Part shown: positions 18,071 to 25,957 of the stretch, piece by piece | Numbering within the stretch: position 1 is the first letter of the stretch | Layout: each line of letters begins with the position of its first letter | Source: Deferrisomatales bacterium | Lineage (GTDB): Bacteria; Desulfobacterota; Deferrisomatia; Deferrisomatales; Deferrisomataceae | Reading direction: 5' to 3' | DNA length: 39,497 nucleotides | NCBI GenBank assembly: GCA_024277875.1 | Contig: JAJRUI010000043.1 | Coordinates: forward strand, 1-39,497 | Notes under the pieces: generated by a model | The model's database searches: none | Seen by the model: the letters and a program-made list of their open reading frames with translations, nothing else | What the model was told of the DNA's origin: nothing | Translations under genes and position numbers: made by a program

Positions 18071-18407
18071 CGACGCCCTCCCGTCCCGCCACCCGGACCG
18101 CCACCCGGTTGGGCAGGCACGCCACCACCCCGCCCGGACGGCGCACCCAGCCCTGGCGCACGCACAGTTGCAGTGGGCACGGGCTGCTCGCCACCCGGAC
18201 GCCGTCCGGGGCCACTTCCACCACGGTTTCCCCCAGGGGTCCGCCCACCCGCACCACCCCGGCCCCCAGGCGCACCTGCCGGATCCCGGACGCCGACACG
18301 ATCTCGGCCGCCGAGGGCTCGCCCCGGTCCCGGCCCAGCACCGCCCAGTTCAGGGCGAGCAGGCCGGCCACCACGAGGGCGTCCAGGGGAGTGAATCGCC
18401 GCCTCAC
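18054..18407 (-). CDS. NusG domain II membrane-anchored protein (EetA-like)
   Basis: The protein has 117 residues from GTG 18405-18407, overlapping the apbE stop (GTGA). One N-terminal helix (LDALVVAGLLALNWAVLG) anchors an extracytoplasmic NusG-domain-II fold: VRLGAGVVRVGGPLGETVVE, then VASSPCPLQLCVRQGWVRRP and VVACLPNRVAVRVAG. The three Cys in SPCPLQLC and VACLPN are the usual conserved pattern of this family. It is distinct from the transcription factor NusG. Family members sit beside ApbE and Gx transporters in flavinylation-linked redox loci. Role inferred from this context. Confidence 0.85.
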   Translation of the reverse strand: MRRRFTPLDALVVAGLLALNWAVLGRDRGEPSAAEIVSASGIRQVRLGAGVVRVGGPLGETVVEVAPDGVRVASSPCPLQLCVRQGWVRRPGGVVACLPNRVAVRVAGREGVDAVGR

Positions 18408-19411
18408 CGGCCGGCCGCCCCGGGCGCCACCCGGCCGAACCCGGCGGTCTCCCGCACCCGGCCCACCGCGTCCACCACCAGGCCCTCGGCACCGGCCGTG
18501 GCCTCGAGCAGCGCCAGGCCCGCGTCCGGCCCGAGCACGAACACCGCGGTGGCCAGCGCATCCGCGTCGATCGCCCGGGACGCCCACACGGTCACCGACC
18601 GGCACCCGCCGGCCGGGCGCCCGGTGCGCGGGTCGAGGATGTGGTGGACCCGCTCGCCCTCCCACTCGTAGAACCGCTCGTAGTCCCCGGAGGTGACCAG
18701 GGCGCCGGGCCGGGGCTCGACCACCCGCAGGAACCGCTCCGGGTCCCGGGGGTGCTGGATGCCGACCCGCCACGGCCGCCCGCCCTTGCTCCCGGCCACG
18801 ACCAGGTCGCCGCCCGCGTTCACGATGAAGTCGGCCGCTCCCCCGGCCCGGAGCGCGGCCGCGGCCCGGTCCAGGGCGTACCCCTTGGCGATCGCCCCCA
18901 GGTCCAGGGCCGTGCCGCCCAGGTCCACCCGGGCCGGCGGGCCGGGCGCAAACCGGACCCGCTCCCACCCCACCCGGCCGAGGGCCGCTGCGATCTGCCC
19001 GCCGGACGGGGGTGGGTGGGGTCCGGCCAGCACATCCCACAGGTCGATCAGGGGCGCCACGGTGGGGTCGAACGCGCCGCCGGTGCGGCGGGCCCACGCC
19101 AGGGAAGCGGACACCACCTCGGCCGTGGCCGGGTCCAGGATCCCGCCGCCCGCCCGGTTCAGGGCCCACAGGGGCGTGCCTTCCTTGCGCGCCATGGCCC
19201 GGTCCACGGCCTCGAGCGCTTCGAACGCCACACCGATCCGGCCCGGGGCATCGGCCCGGTCGGTCCCCCACAGGGTGACGGACACCAGGGTGTCCATCAG
19301 GAACCGGGTCTCGACGGCAGGCGGGGGCTCGGGCCGGCGGGACACGCCGTACCACGCGACCAGGGCGAGCACGGCCAGCGGGGCCGCCCACCGCCGGAGT
19401 TGCCGGCTCAC
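18404..19411 (-). CDS. apbE: ApbE family FAD:protein FMN transferase
   Basis: The protein has 335 residues from GTG 19409-19411, overlapping the rimO stop. An N-terminal membrane anchor (APLAVLALVAWYGVS) places the enzyme in the periplasm. ApbE hallmarks are MDTLVSVTLWGTD, FDPTVAPLIDLWD, LGAIAKGYALDRA, FIVNAGGDLVVAGSK, HHILDPRTGRPA and the metal-site DADALATAVFVLG. These enzymes move FMN from FAD onto a Thr or Ser of target proteins outside the cytoplasm. No protein with an FMN-binding (flavinylation) domain is encoded in the window, so the target lies elsewhere. Operon partners are an EetA-like and an EetB-like protein. Confidence 0.95.
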   Translation of the reverse strand: MSRQLRRWAAPLAVLALVAWYGVSRRPEPPPAVETRFLMDTLVSVTLWGTDRADAPGRIGVAFEALEAVDRAMARKEGTPLWALNRAGGGILDPATAEVVSASLAWARRTGGAFDPTVAPLIDLWDVLAGPHPPPSGGQIAAALGRVGWERVRFAPGPPARVDLGGTALDLGAIAKGYALDRAAAALRAGGAADFIVNAGGDLVVAGSKGGRPWRVGIQHPRDPERFLRVVEPRPGALVTSGDYERFYEWEGERVHHILDPRTGRPAGGCRSVTVWASRAIDADALATAVFVLGPDAGLALLEATAGAEGLVVDAVGRVRETAGFGRVAPGAAGR

Positions 19412-20700
19412 GACCCGACGACCCGGGCGCCCAGGTCGTACTCCCACGCGTCTTCCACCCGGGCCCGGACGAAACAGCCGATCTCGACCACCTCGTCGGG
19501 AAACCCGGCGAGCCGCGTCAGCCCGTCCACCTCGGGCGCCTGGCCGAAGGTGCGCCCCACCACCTCGCCGTCTTCGTCGAACCCCTCCACCAGCACATCC
19601 AGCTCCCGGCCCAGGAACTCCCGGTTGCGGCCATGGCTGATCTCGGCCTGGACCTCCAGCAGGTGGTCCACCCGCTCGCGCACCACCGGGGCGGGCACCC
19701 GGGCCCCCAACCGCTCGGCCGGGGTCCCCTCTTCCGTCGAGTACGCGAACACCCCCAGGTGGTGGAACCGGACCCGCCGGGCGAACGCCACCAGGGCCTC
19801 GAACTCGTCGTCGGTCTCCCCCGGGAACCCCACGATCGCAGTGGTGCGCAGCACCAGGTCCGGCACCCGGGCCTGGAGATCGGCCACGATCTGTTCGACC
19901 TCGGCGGCCGAGGTACGCCGGGCCATGTCGCGCAACACCCGCGGGTGGATGTGCTGCACGGGCAGGTCCAGGTACGGCAGCACCTTGCCGCCCCCGGCCA
20001 GGCGCTCCACGACCCCCGGCGGAAACGGCCGCGGGTACGCGTACAGCAGCCGGATCCACCGGAGTCTGTCGATCGCGGCCAGGTCGTCCAACAGCCGGAC
20101 CAGGGCGTCGGGGTCTCCCCGGTCCGCCCCGAACCGGGTCACGTCCTGGGCCACCCGGTTGAGTTCCACCACCCCCCGGTCCGCGAGCCGCCGGGCCTCG
20201 TCCACCAGGGCGGCCGGGTCGGCAGACCGGAACGGCCCCCGGATCGCCGGGATGGTGCAGTACGCGCACCGGTTCGAGCAGCCGTCCGCGATCTTCAGGT
20301 AGGTGGAGTGGGGCAGCTGGGTGAGCAGGCGGTCGCGCCCCGGGCCACCGGTGGCCGCGCCCCCGAGCAACTCGGGGATCCTGGGCACGTCTTCCGGGGT
20401 GAAGAACCGGTCCACCTCGGGCAAAGCGTCGGCCAGGTCCGGGTACCGCTTGGGCAGGCACCCGGCCACCACCAGGGTGCGGCACGCGCCGGTCTCTTTG
20501 AGCCGGGCCGCCTCCAGGATCTCGTCGATGCTCTCGTCCACCGCGGCCCGGATGAACCCGCAGGTGTTCACGATCACCACCTCGGCCTGCCTGGGGTCGT
20601 CCACCACCTGGAACCCCCGGCGGGCCAGCCCGCCCAGCAGGTGTTCGGCGTCCACCCGGTTCTTGGCGCACCCCAGGCTCACGAGTCCCACGGTCTTCAC
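19408..20700 (-). CDS. rimO: Ribosomal protein S12 methylthiotransferase RimO
   Basis: The protein has 430 residues from GTG 20698-20700, overlapping the lolA stop. It is a radical-SAM methylthiotransferase that modifies an Asp of ribosomal protein S12. The UPF0004 domain carries the three Cys of the auxiliary cluster (SLGCAKNRVD, NTCGF, VAGCLPKRYP). The radical-SAM CX3CX2C is GCSNRCAYCTIPAIRG, and PYLDLPVQHIHPRVL is the RimO-type segment following it. A C-terminal TRAM domain starts near LDVLVEGFDEDGEVVGRTFG. Length and motifs fit RimO better than MiaB. Confidence 0.95.
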   Translation of the reverse strand: MKTVGLVSLGCAKNRVDAEHLLGGLARRGFQVVDDPRQAEVVIVNTCGFIRAAVDESIDEILEAARLKETGACRTLVVAGCLPKRYPDLADALPEVDRFFTPEDVPRIPELLGGAATGGPGRDRLLTQLPHSTYLKIADGCSNRCAYCTIPAIRGPFRSADPAALVDEARRLADRGVVELNRVAQDVTRFGADRGDPDALVRLLDDLAAIDRLRWIRLLYAYPRPFPPGVVERLAGGGKVLPYLDLPVQHIHPRVLRDMARRTSAAEVEQIVADLQARVPDLVLRTTAIVGFPGETDDEFEALVAFARRVRFHHLGVFAYSTEEGTPAERLGARVPAPVVRERVDHLLEVQAEISHGRNREFLGRELDVLVEGFDEDGEVVGRTFGQAPEVDGLTRLAGFPDEVVEIGCFVRARVEDAWEYDLGARVVGS

Positions 20701-21341
20701 CGCAACGTCCTCCCGCCGTCCACGATCCGCACGCGGTCGGGCACCGCGAACCGGAACGCGCCGTCCGGCACGGGCGGGTCCCGCCGCACGTCCTCGAACG
20801 CGATCCGGTTGTGGTTGCCCAGGGCGTCCTCGGTGACCACGGCCACGACCTCGGGCCGGTCCGGAGCCAGTTCCACCCGGACCCGGGCGAGGTCGGGCCG
20901 CTCGTCCCGGGGGGTGAGTTCGATGCACCTGGAGCCGCACGTCCCCACCCGGAACGAGCGCTCGATCCCGTCGAACCCGCCCAGCAGGTCCAGGGCGAGA
21001 CGGCTGGACTCGGGCAGGTCGGCCAGGGGCTGGCGAATCACGGTGCGGTCCCGCACCTGGTGGATCCACAGGGTTTTGCCGTCGCTCACGATCTCCTGGG
21101 GATCGTCCCCGTCGTAGGTCCACCGCATCCGGCCGCCCCGGCCGAACAGCACGGTGCCCGTGGCCTCCCGGTCCACCCCCACCGCCACCAGACGGGACGT
21201 CTGGACGAACCGGGCGCTCACCACGCGCACCCCCCGGTACGCTTCCCGGACCTGGGCGAGGAGCGCCGAGGGGTCGGGGGCCGGGGCGGCCACGGCCACG
21301 GCGGTGAACACGGAGAGCAACGCAACCAGGGGACGGGTCAT
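20697..21341 (-). CDS. lolA: Outer-membrane lipoprotein carrier protein LolA
   Basis: The protein has 214 residues from the ATG at 21339-21341 (CCAGGAG upstream), which begins a proper signal peptide (RPLVALLSVFTAVAVAAPAP); an in-frame upstream start at 21389 would spoil it. LolA carries lipoproteins through the periplasm. Family segments are VRVVSARFVQTSRLV, GTVLFGRGGRMRWTYDGDDP, QEIVSDGKTLWIHQVRDRTV and the C-terminal NHNRIAFEDVRRDPPVPDGA. Its presence supports a diderm cell with many outer-membrane lipoproteins, as this window encodes. It lies 45 bases after ftsK. Confidence 0.92.
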   Translation of the reverse strand: MTRPLVALLSVFTAVAVAAPAPDPSALLAQVREAYRGVRVVSARFVQTSRLVAVGVDREATGTVLFGRGGRMRWTYDGDDPQEIVSDGKTLWIHQVRDRTVIRQPLADLPESSRLALDLLGGFDGIERSFRVGTCGSRCIELTPRDERPDLARVRVELAPDRPEVVAVVTEDALGNHNRIAFEDVRRDPPVPDGAFRFAVPDRVRIVDGGRTLR

Positions 21342-21385
21342 GGGAACTCCTGGACGGATGGGGTGGCAGCCGAAGCCGGGCCGGC

Positions 21386-23638
21386 TCACGCCTTGCGCAC
21401 GAGCACTTCCCGGGGCTTGGCGCCCCGGGACGGGCCCACCACGCCTTCGTGCTCCATGCGCTCGATCATCCGGGCGGCCCGGTTGTACCCGATCTTCAGG
21501 CGGCGCTGGATCATCGAGATCGACGCCTGGCGGCTCTCGGCCACCAGGGCCACGGCCCGGTCGTACAACTCGTCGAACTCGGGGTCGTCTTCGAACCCGG
21601 ACGGGTCGGGCTCCTCCAGAATCGACTCGTCGTACTGCACCTCACCCTGCTCGCGCAGGAACGCCACGAGCCGGGCCACCTCGTCCTCGGACACGAACGA
21701 GCCGTGGAGGCGCTCCAGGTGGGAGGTGCCCGGCGGCAGGAACAGCATGTCCCCGCCCCCCAGCAGGGACTCGGCGCCCTGGCAGTCGAGGATCGTGCGC
21801 GAGTCCACCCGGCTGGTGACCTGGAACGCGAGCCGGGCCGGAAAGTTGGCCTTGATCATCCCGGTCAGCACGTCCACCGACGGCCGCTGGGTGGCCACGA
21901 TCAGGTGCAGCCCCGCGGCCCGGGCCATCTGGGCGAGCCGGGCGATCGATTCTTCCACGTCCTTGGACGCGACCATCATCAGGTCGGCCAGTTCGTCGAT
22001 CACCACCACGATATACGGCAGGTGTTCGACGTTCACGTCGTCCCCGGCCGGCCGGCCCCGCAGCCCCTTCACCCTGCGCTCGATCTTCTTGTTGTAGGTG
22101 GTGATGTTGCGCACCCCCTCCTCGGCCATCAACTGGTACCGGCGCTCCATCTCCTTGACCGCCCACCGCAGCGCGATCGCGGCCTTCTTGGCCTCGGTCA
22201 CCACGGGCAGCAGCAGGTGGGGGATGTCGTTGTACACCGACAGCTCGAGCATCTTGGGGTCGACCATCAGGAGCCGCACCTCCCGGGGCGTGGCCCGGGT
22301 GAGGATGCTCGCCAGCATCGCGTGCACCCCCACGCTCTTTCCCGACCCGGTGGCCCCGGCCACCAGCAGATGGGGCATCTTGGCCAGGTCGGCCACGAAC
22401 GGATGGCCTGCGCTGTCCTTGCCCAGGGCCAGGGTGAGCAGGGACTTGGACTCCTGGAACGCCGGGGCCGCGAGGATGTCCCGCAGGTACACGGTCTCGC
22501 GCTGGTGGTTGGGCACCTCGACCCCCACGGCGGCCCGGCCGGGCAGGGGCGCGATGATCCGCACGGACAGGGCCTGGAGGGCCATGGCCAGGTCGTGGGC
22601 CAGGGACGAGATCTTGCTGATCTTGACCCCCGGCGCCGGCTTGAACTCGTACAGGGTGATCACCGGGCCGGGCCGCACCTTTTCCACCGTGCCCTCGACC
22701 CCGAAGTCCAGGAGTTTCTTCTCCAGCACCTGGCACGCCATGCGCAGGGCTGCCTCGTCCGGCCCGGCGCCCGGGGGCGTGCCGGGGTCGAGCAGGTCGA
22801 GCGGCGGGAGCTTGAACCCGTCCTTCGTGGTCGCGAACGGCAGGGGCTCCTGCACCGGCCGGCGGGGCCGGGGCGCCACCTCGGGGCCGGACCGCTCCAG
22901 CACGATCCGGGGCTCGGGTCCGGAACCGTCGGGACGCGCGTCCTCCCGGCCCTTGCCGGACACCCGGACCTTCCGCCGCCGGGCCCGTTGCGCCTGGCGC
23001 CGGGCCCGGTCGTCCCGGACCCGCTGGCCCCAGGACACCACGGCCAGGCGCAGCCGCTCCCAGAACGCGTACAGGCTCAGGTTCACGGTGAACATGACCG
23101 ACGCGAGCCAACCGGCCCCCAGCAACAGCGCAGCGCCGGGCCGGTTGAAGTACTGCACGAGCCCCCGCACCAGGAGCCCTCCCAGGGCGCCGCCCGCTGG
23201 CAAGACCAGCTGGTCGAACGACACCGTCCCCAGCCCCCAGCTAAGCAGCCCCGCGGAGGTCGCCACCACGAACCCGTACCCCGCAGCCACCCATCCCGGC
23301 GCCGCCACCGGCCGGACGAGGAGGTAGCGCACCCCGTACACGGCCACGGCCAGGGGCACCAGCCACGCGGCGTGGCCCAGGGTCTGGTACAGGAGATCGG
23401 CCAGGTGGGCCCCCACGACCCCGCCCATGTTGTGGGGGACCACGCCCGGAGCGGCCGCCGTATTGAACGACGGGTCGGCCGTCCGGTAGGTGGCCAGGGA
23501 CAGTACCGTGAACACGGCCACGATCGACAGGCACAGACCGGCGAGTTCCGAGCGCACCCGCGGCCCCAGGCGGTCTCGCCACCCGCCCAGCGCCTGGCGA
23601 ACGCTGTCGGTTCCCTCTTTCTTCTTCTTGCTCGCCAA
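21386..23638 (-). CDS. ftsK: DNA translocase FtsK
   Basis: The protein has 750 residues from a TTG at 23636-23638, four bases past the uppP stop and without a strong ribosome site. Four hydrophobic helices occupy residues about 30-190, then a charged linker, the alpha/beta motor with Walker A AGATGSGKSVGV near residue 430, Walker B YIVVVIDELADLMM, and GLHLIVATQRPSVDVLTGMI. The C-terminal gamma winged helix (RRLKIGYNRAARMIERMEHE) reads KOPS-like sequences to steer translocation. It moves chromosome dimers through the division septum. The linker is shorter than in E. coli FtsK and similar to SpoIIIE. Confidence 0.96.
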   Translation of the reverse strand: MASKKKKEGTDSVRQALGGWRDRLGPRVRSELAGLCLSIVAVFTVLSLATYRTADPSFNTAAAPGVVPHNMGGVVGAHLADLLYQTLGHAAWLVPLAVAVYGVRYLLVRPVAAPGWVAAGYGFVVATSAGLLSWGLGTVSFDQLVLPAGGALGGLLVRGLVQYFNRPGAALLLGAGWLASVMFTVNLSLYAFWERLRLAVVSWGQRVRDDRARRQAQRARRRKVRVSGKGREDARPDGSGPEPRIVLERSGPEVAPRPRRPVQEPLPFATTKDGFKLPPLDLLDPGTPPGAGPDEAALRMACQVLEKKLLDFGVEGTVEKVRPGPVITLYEFKPAPGVKISKISSLAHDLAMALQALSVRIIAPLPGRAAVGVEVPNHQRETVYLRDILAAPAFQESKSLLTLALGKDSAGHPFVADLAKMPHLLVAGATGSGKSVGVHAMLASILTRATPREVRLLMVDPKMLELSVYNDIPHLLLPVVTEAKKAAIALRWAVKEMERRYQLMAEEGVRNITTYNKKIERRVKGLRGRPAGDDVNVEHLPYIVVVIDELADLMMVASKDVEESIARLAQMARAAGLHLIVATQRPSVDVLTGMIKANFPARLAFQVTSRVDSRTILDCQGAESLLGGGDMLFLPPGTSHLERLHGSFVSEDEVARLVAFLREQGEVQYDESILEEPDPSGFEDDPEFDELYDRAVALVAESRQASISMIQRRLKIGYNRAARMIERMEHEGVVGPSRGAKPREVLVRKA

Positions 23639-23642
23639 CCGT

Positions 23643-24428
23643 CTACCCCGCCAGCAACAGGTACGAGAGGCCCACGGCCCAGCAGTACACCGCGAACCAC
23701 CGGAACCGGCCCCGCCGGATCGCGGCCATCAGGAACCGGATCGCCACGAGGCCCGCTGCGAACGCGGCCGCGCCACCCGCTGCATACACCCCCAGGTCGG
23801 CCGAGGACACCGCACCGATCCCGGGCGCCTGGAGCACAACCGCGCCCAGAATCGCCGGGATCGACAGGAGGAAGCTGAACCGGGCCCCGGCCTCGGGCCG
23901 CACCCCGAGCAGGGTGGCCGTGGCGATGGTGGACCCCGAGCGGCTGATCCCCGGGATGATCGCCAGCCCCTGCACCGTGCCCACGGCCAGGGCCCGGCCC
24001 CACCCGATCCGGTCGAGCCCGTCCCGGGGGCGGCCCGCCACCTCGGACACCCACAAGAGCGCCCCGGTCACCAGCAGCATCACCGCCGCGGCCCGGGGCG
24101 CGTGGAACAGGGCCTCCAGGGGCTCCCTGAACGCGACCCCGATCACCCCGGTTGGCACGGTGGCCGCGGCGAGCAGCACGAGCAGCTTTCGGTCCGGCGG
24201 CGGCGCGCCGGGCAGCGCCGCCCGGGCCAGGCGCGCGATATCGGCCCTGAAGTAGACGAACACGGCCAGCAGGGTGCCGAAGTGGAGGAAGACATCGAAC
24301 AGCACCCCGGGCTGGCTGAACCCGCTGACCAGGCTCTGGGCCAGCACCAGGTGTCCCGACGAACTGACCGGCAGGAACTCGGTGAGCCCCTGGAGGACGC
24401 CGAGCAGAGCGGATTCGATCGGTCCCAT
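23643..24428 (-). CDS. uppP: Undecaprenyl-diphosphatase UppP (BacA)
   Basis: The protein has 261 residues from the ATG at 24426-24428 (GAGG upstream). It is an integral membrane phosphatase that recycles undecaprenyl diphosphate for cell wall synthesis. Signature regions are GVLQGLTEFLPVSSSGHLVL with the catalytic Glu, and IIPGISRSGSTIATATLLGV with the catalytic Arg/Ser loop. About eight hydrophobic helices are visible. It heads the run of genes to ftsK and lolA, so division, wall and lipoprotein functions are co-transcribed. Confidence 0.96.
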   Translation of the reverse strand: MGPIESALLGVLQGLTEFLPVSSSGHLVLAQSLVSGFSQPGVLFDVFLHFGTLLAVFVYFRADIARLARAALPGAPPPDRKLLVLLAAATVPTGVIGVAFREPLEALFHAPRAAAVMLLVTGALLWVSEVAGRPRDGLDRIGWGRALAVGTVQGLAIIPGISRSGSTIATATLLGVRPEAGARFSFLLSIPAILGAVVLQAPGIGAVSSADLGVYAAGGAAAFAAGLVAIRFLMAAIRRGRFRWFAVYCWAVGLSYLLLAG

Positions 24429-24497
24429 GGAAACCTCGGAAGACGAAATCAACGGGGGGCAAAACGCGCGGGCCGCGAAAAAATGGGGCGGGGCCGG

Positions 24498-24868
24498 GGG
24501 TGCGAAACCTATAAGCCGGGTCCTGTGCCCTGGACGGGCGGCAGCCATTCCTCTGGGACCCGGGTTTCCCCGGGCCTCGAGCGACCTACCCGGGAGCCTG
24601 GGGCGGGCCGCCCTCGTACGCTCCCCTATTTGGTCTTGCTCCGGGTGGGGTTTGCCGAGCCGGCCGGGTCGCCCCGGCCGCTGGTGAGCTCTTACCTCAC
24701 CGTTTCACCCTTACCCGGCACGCAACGCGGTTGAGTGCCGGGCGGTCTGTTCTCTGTGGCACTTTCCTTCGGGTCTCCCCGACTGGACGTTATCCAGCAC
24801 CCTGCCCTGTGGAGCCCGGACTTTCCTCCCCGGCCTCACGGCCGGAGCGGCTGCCCGGTTTCGCACCC
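24498..24868 (-). ncRNA. rnpB: RNase P RNA, bacterial class A
   Basis: The two ends pair as the P1 helix (GGGTGCGAAACC at the 5' side, 24857-24868; GGTTTCGCACCC at the 3' side, 24498-24509). Conserved cores are present in order on the minus strand: GAGGAAAGTCCGGGCTCC, the ACAGAGAACAGACCGCC region, AAGGGTGAAACGGTG, GGAATGGCTGCC and finally GACCCGGCTTATAG. At about 371 bases it has the normal class A size. After the 3' end a CCCCGCCCC run and six T residues (complement of 24478-24483) may end transcription. Confidence 0.97.
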
Positions 24869-24882
24869 GCAACCCCGCACTC

Positions 24883-24899
24883 CTGGCAATATAATTGCA
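24883..24899 (+). promoter_or_regulatory. Sigma54-type -24/-12 promoter
   Basis: CTGGCAATATAATTGCA matches YTGGCAN6TTGCW, with the diagnostic GG (24885-24886) and GC (24897-24898) exactly 10 bases apart. The predicted start is near 24909-24910, at the first base of a hairpin array. A copy with one changed base in the same 17 lies at 39420. The alternative is a minus-strand -10 (TATATT) for rnpB in the same bases. Confidence 0.6.
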
Positions 24900-24908
24900 G
24901 GTCTTGGT

Positions 24909-25131
24909 AGCAGACCGCTGAAAAAGCGGCCTGCGCGCACCCCACGGAGGGGATGCCAAACCACGAGGGTTGAAAACCCGAGTGATTTGAAAGACCTCTG
25001 CGATTCCGCAGGAAAGCGGAATCGGACGTTTCGTAGAAACGCCCAACGGGCGAGCCCCATGGATGGGGCGAGTCACGGGGCCGTCCCCGAGAGGTCGTGG
25101 CTGAAAAACCCATGGGCGGGGTTTTTCAGCA
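24909..25131 (+). ncRNA. Candidate small RNA: hairpin array behind the sigma54-type promoter
   Basis: Eight or more stems follow one another from the predicted start: 24910-24934, 24940-24952 (loop ACGGA), 24967-24979, 25001-25024 (9-bp stem, loop AGGAAA), 25027-25041, 25042-25050, 25054-25069 (loop ATGGAT), 25076-25089, and a terminal 12-bp stem. Three loops present GGA, the core of CsrA/RsmA sites in CsrB-type RNAs. No convincing reading frame with a ribosome site is seen. Existence as a transcript is inferred from promoter, structure and terminator lying in the right order. Confidence 0.45.
25100..25130 (+). terminator. Strong terminal hairpin of the hairpin-array element
   Basis: GCTGAAAAACCC (25100-25111) and GGGTTTTTCAGC (25119-25130) pair perfectly over 12 bp with a 7-base loop. 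The T5 lies in the stem's 3' arm, so melting of the lower A:T part would leave a CCC/GGG stem followed by TTTTT. It could work in both directions and would also stop the minus-strand zinc-ribbon transcript ending at 25171. Confidence 0.6.
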
Positions 25132-25170
25132 GCCTGTTAGATGGATCCTACCGGTTTTCGGGCCGCCAGG

Positions 25171-25896
25171 CTAGCCGGCAGGCGCCTCCTCCCGGGGAGG
25201 GACCAGGATCCGGTGGCAGTTGGGGCACTGGACGACCCGCGTGCGGCGGACCACCTCGATGTACGCCTGGGGGGGAATCCGCATGTTGCACGCGGTGCAC
25301 GCCTCGGCCCGGGCCTCCACCACGGCCAACCCGCCCCGCCGGGTGCGGATCAGCCGGTACCGGTCCACCACCTCCCGGGGCAGCTGGGCCAGGTAGCGGT
25401 TCTCCCGGTCCTTCATGTCGGCGATCCCCTGCTCGGTCTCGGCGACCACCGCGTCCAGCACGCCAGACGCCTCTGCCAGGTCCCGCTGGAGCGCCTCGAC
25501 CTGGGCCCGGGCCTCGGCCACCTGGGCGGTCAGGGCCTCGAGGTCCTGGAGCTCTTGGGCCAGCACCGCCTCGTTCTCGGTCACGTTCTGCTTGGCCGAA
25601 CCGATCTCGGCGATCACGGCCTGGTACTCACGGCTGGTCTTGACCTCCCCCATCCGGCCCTTGACCCGGGCCATGCGATCCTTCTCCTCCTTGATCACCA
25701 GCTCTCGTTTCCGGCGCTCGATGTCCAGGGCGTGGGCCCGCTCCTCCCTCCGGGACAGCTCTCCCTGGGCGCCCTCGAGCGCTTCCTGCAGCCGGTCCCG
25801 TTCCTCCCGGGCCGCCTGCCGGCGGGACTCCAGCCGGTCGATCTCGTCTGCCACCTCCTGCAACCGTTCCAGGTTCTCCAACACGTCCGGTTCCAA
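25171..25896 (-). CDS. Zinc-ribbon coiled-coil protein (zf-RING_7/CdsZ-like)
   Basis: The protein has 241 residues. I choose the TTG at 25894-25896 because GGGAGGTGA, a near-perfect anti-SD match, lies five bases before it; the GTG at 25902 would sit on that site. Residues 5-180 are an extended coiled coil (EEKDRMARVKGRMGEVKTSR, EYQAVIAEIGSAKQNVTENE). The C-terminus is a C4 zinc ribbon with CTACNMRIPPQ and CPNCHRIL. This family is widespread next to Nif3-like genes, as here. The exact function is unclear; related proteins help stabilise the flagellar or type III export apparatus or interact with RNA/protein partners. Confidence 0.88.
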   Translation of the reverse strand: MEPDVLENLERLQEVADEIDRLESRRQAAREERDRLQEALEGAQGELSRREERAHALDIERRKRELVIKEEKDRMARVKGRMGEVKTSREYQAVIAEIGSAKQNVTENEAVLAQELQDLEALTAQVAEARAQVEALQRDLAEASGVLDAVVAETEQGIADMKDRENRYLAQLPREVVDRYRLIRTRRGGLAVVEARAEACTACNMRIPPQAYIEVVRRTRVVQCPNCHRILVPPREEAPAG

Positions 25897-25957
25897 CGTC
25901 ACCTCCCTGGCCCGCGCGGGCCGTCGTGCGGCCGCGGGGCCGCCTCGTTCTGCGCCG

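Larger units (their letters stand above)
24908..25139. mobile_element. 232-bp MITE-like element with imperfect terminal inverted repeats
   Basis: The left end TAGCAGACCGCTGAAAAA (24908-24925) and the inverse of the right end, TAACAGGCTGCTGAAAAA (25122-25139), agree at 15 of 18 positions, and both begin with TA. There is no transposase gene inside. Short AT-richer inserts with ends of this CTGCTGAAAAA kind are common between genes in proteobacteria. Whether it moves, and with which transposase, cannot be told from one copy. The same ends could instead pair as the closing helix of a structured RNA. Confidence 0.45.

Noticed and set aside
22730-22747. TGGCACGCCATGCGCA as a sigma54 promoter
   Set aside because: GG and GC have the right spacing but the -12 box is GCGCA rather than TTGCA, and it lies inside ftsK.
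24888-24916. TATATT on the minus strand as the rnpB promoter
   Set aside because: The -10 is placed well for rnpB, but no -35 is found 16-18 bases before it. Kept only as an alternative reading of the sigma54-type site.
24735-25643. Short open frames over the hairpin element and rnpB (both strands)
   Set aside because: They cross RNase P RNA and inverted repeats, lack ribosome sites, and show no protein-like conservation pattern.
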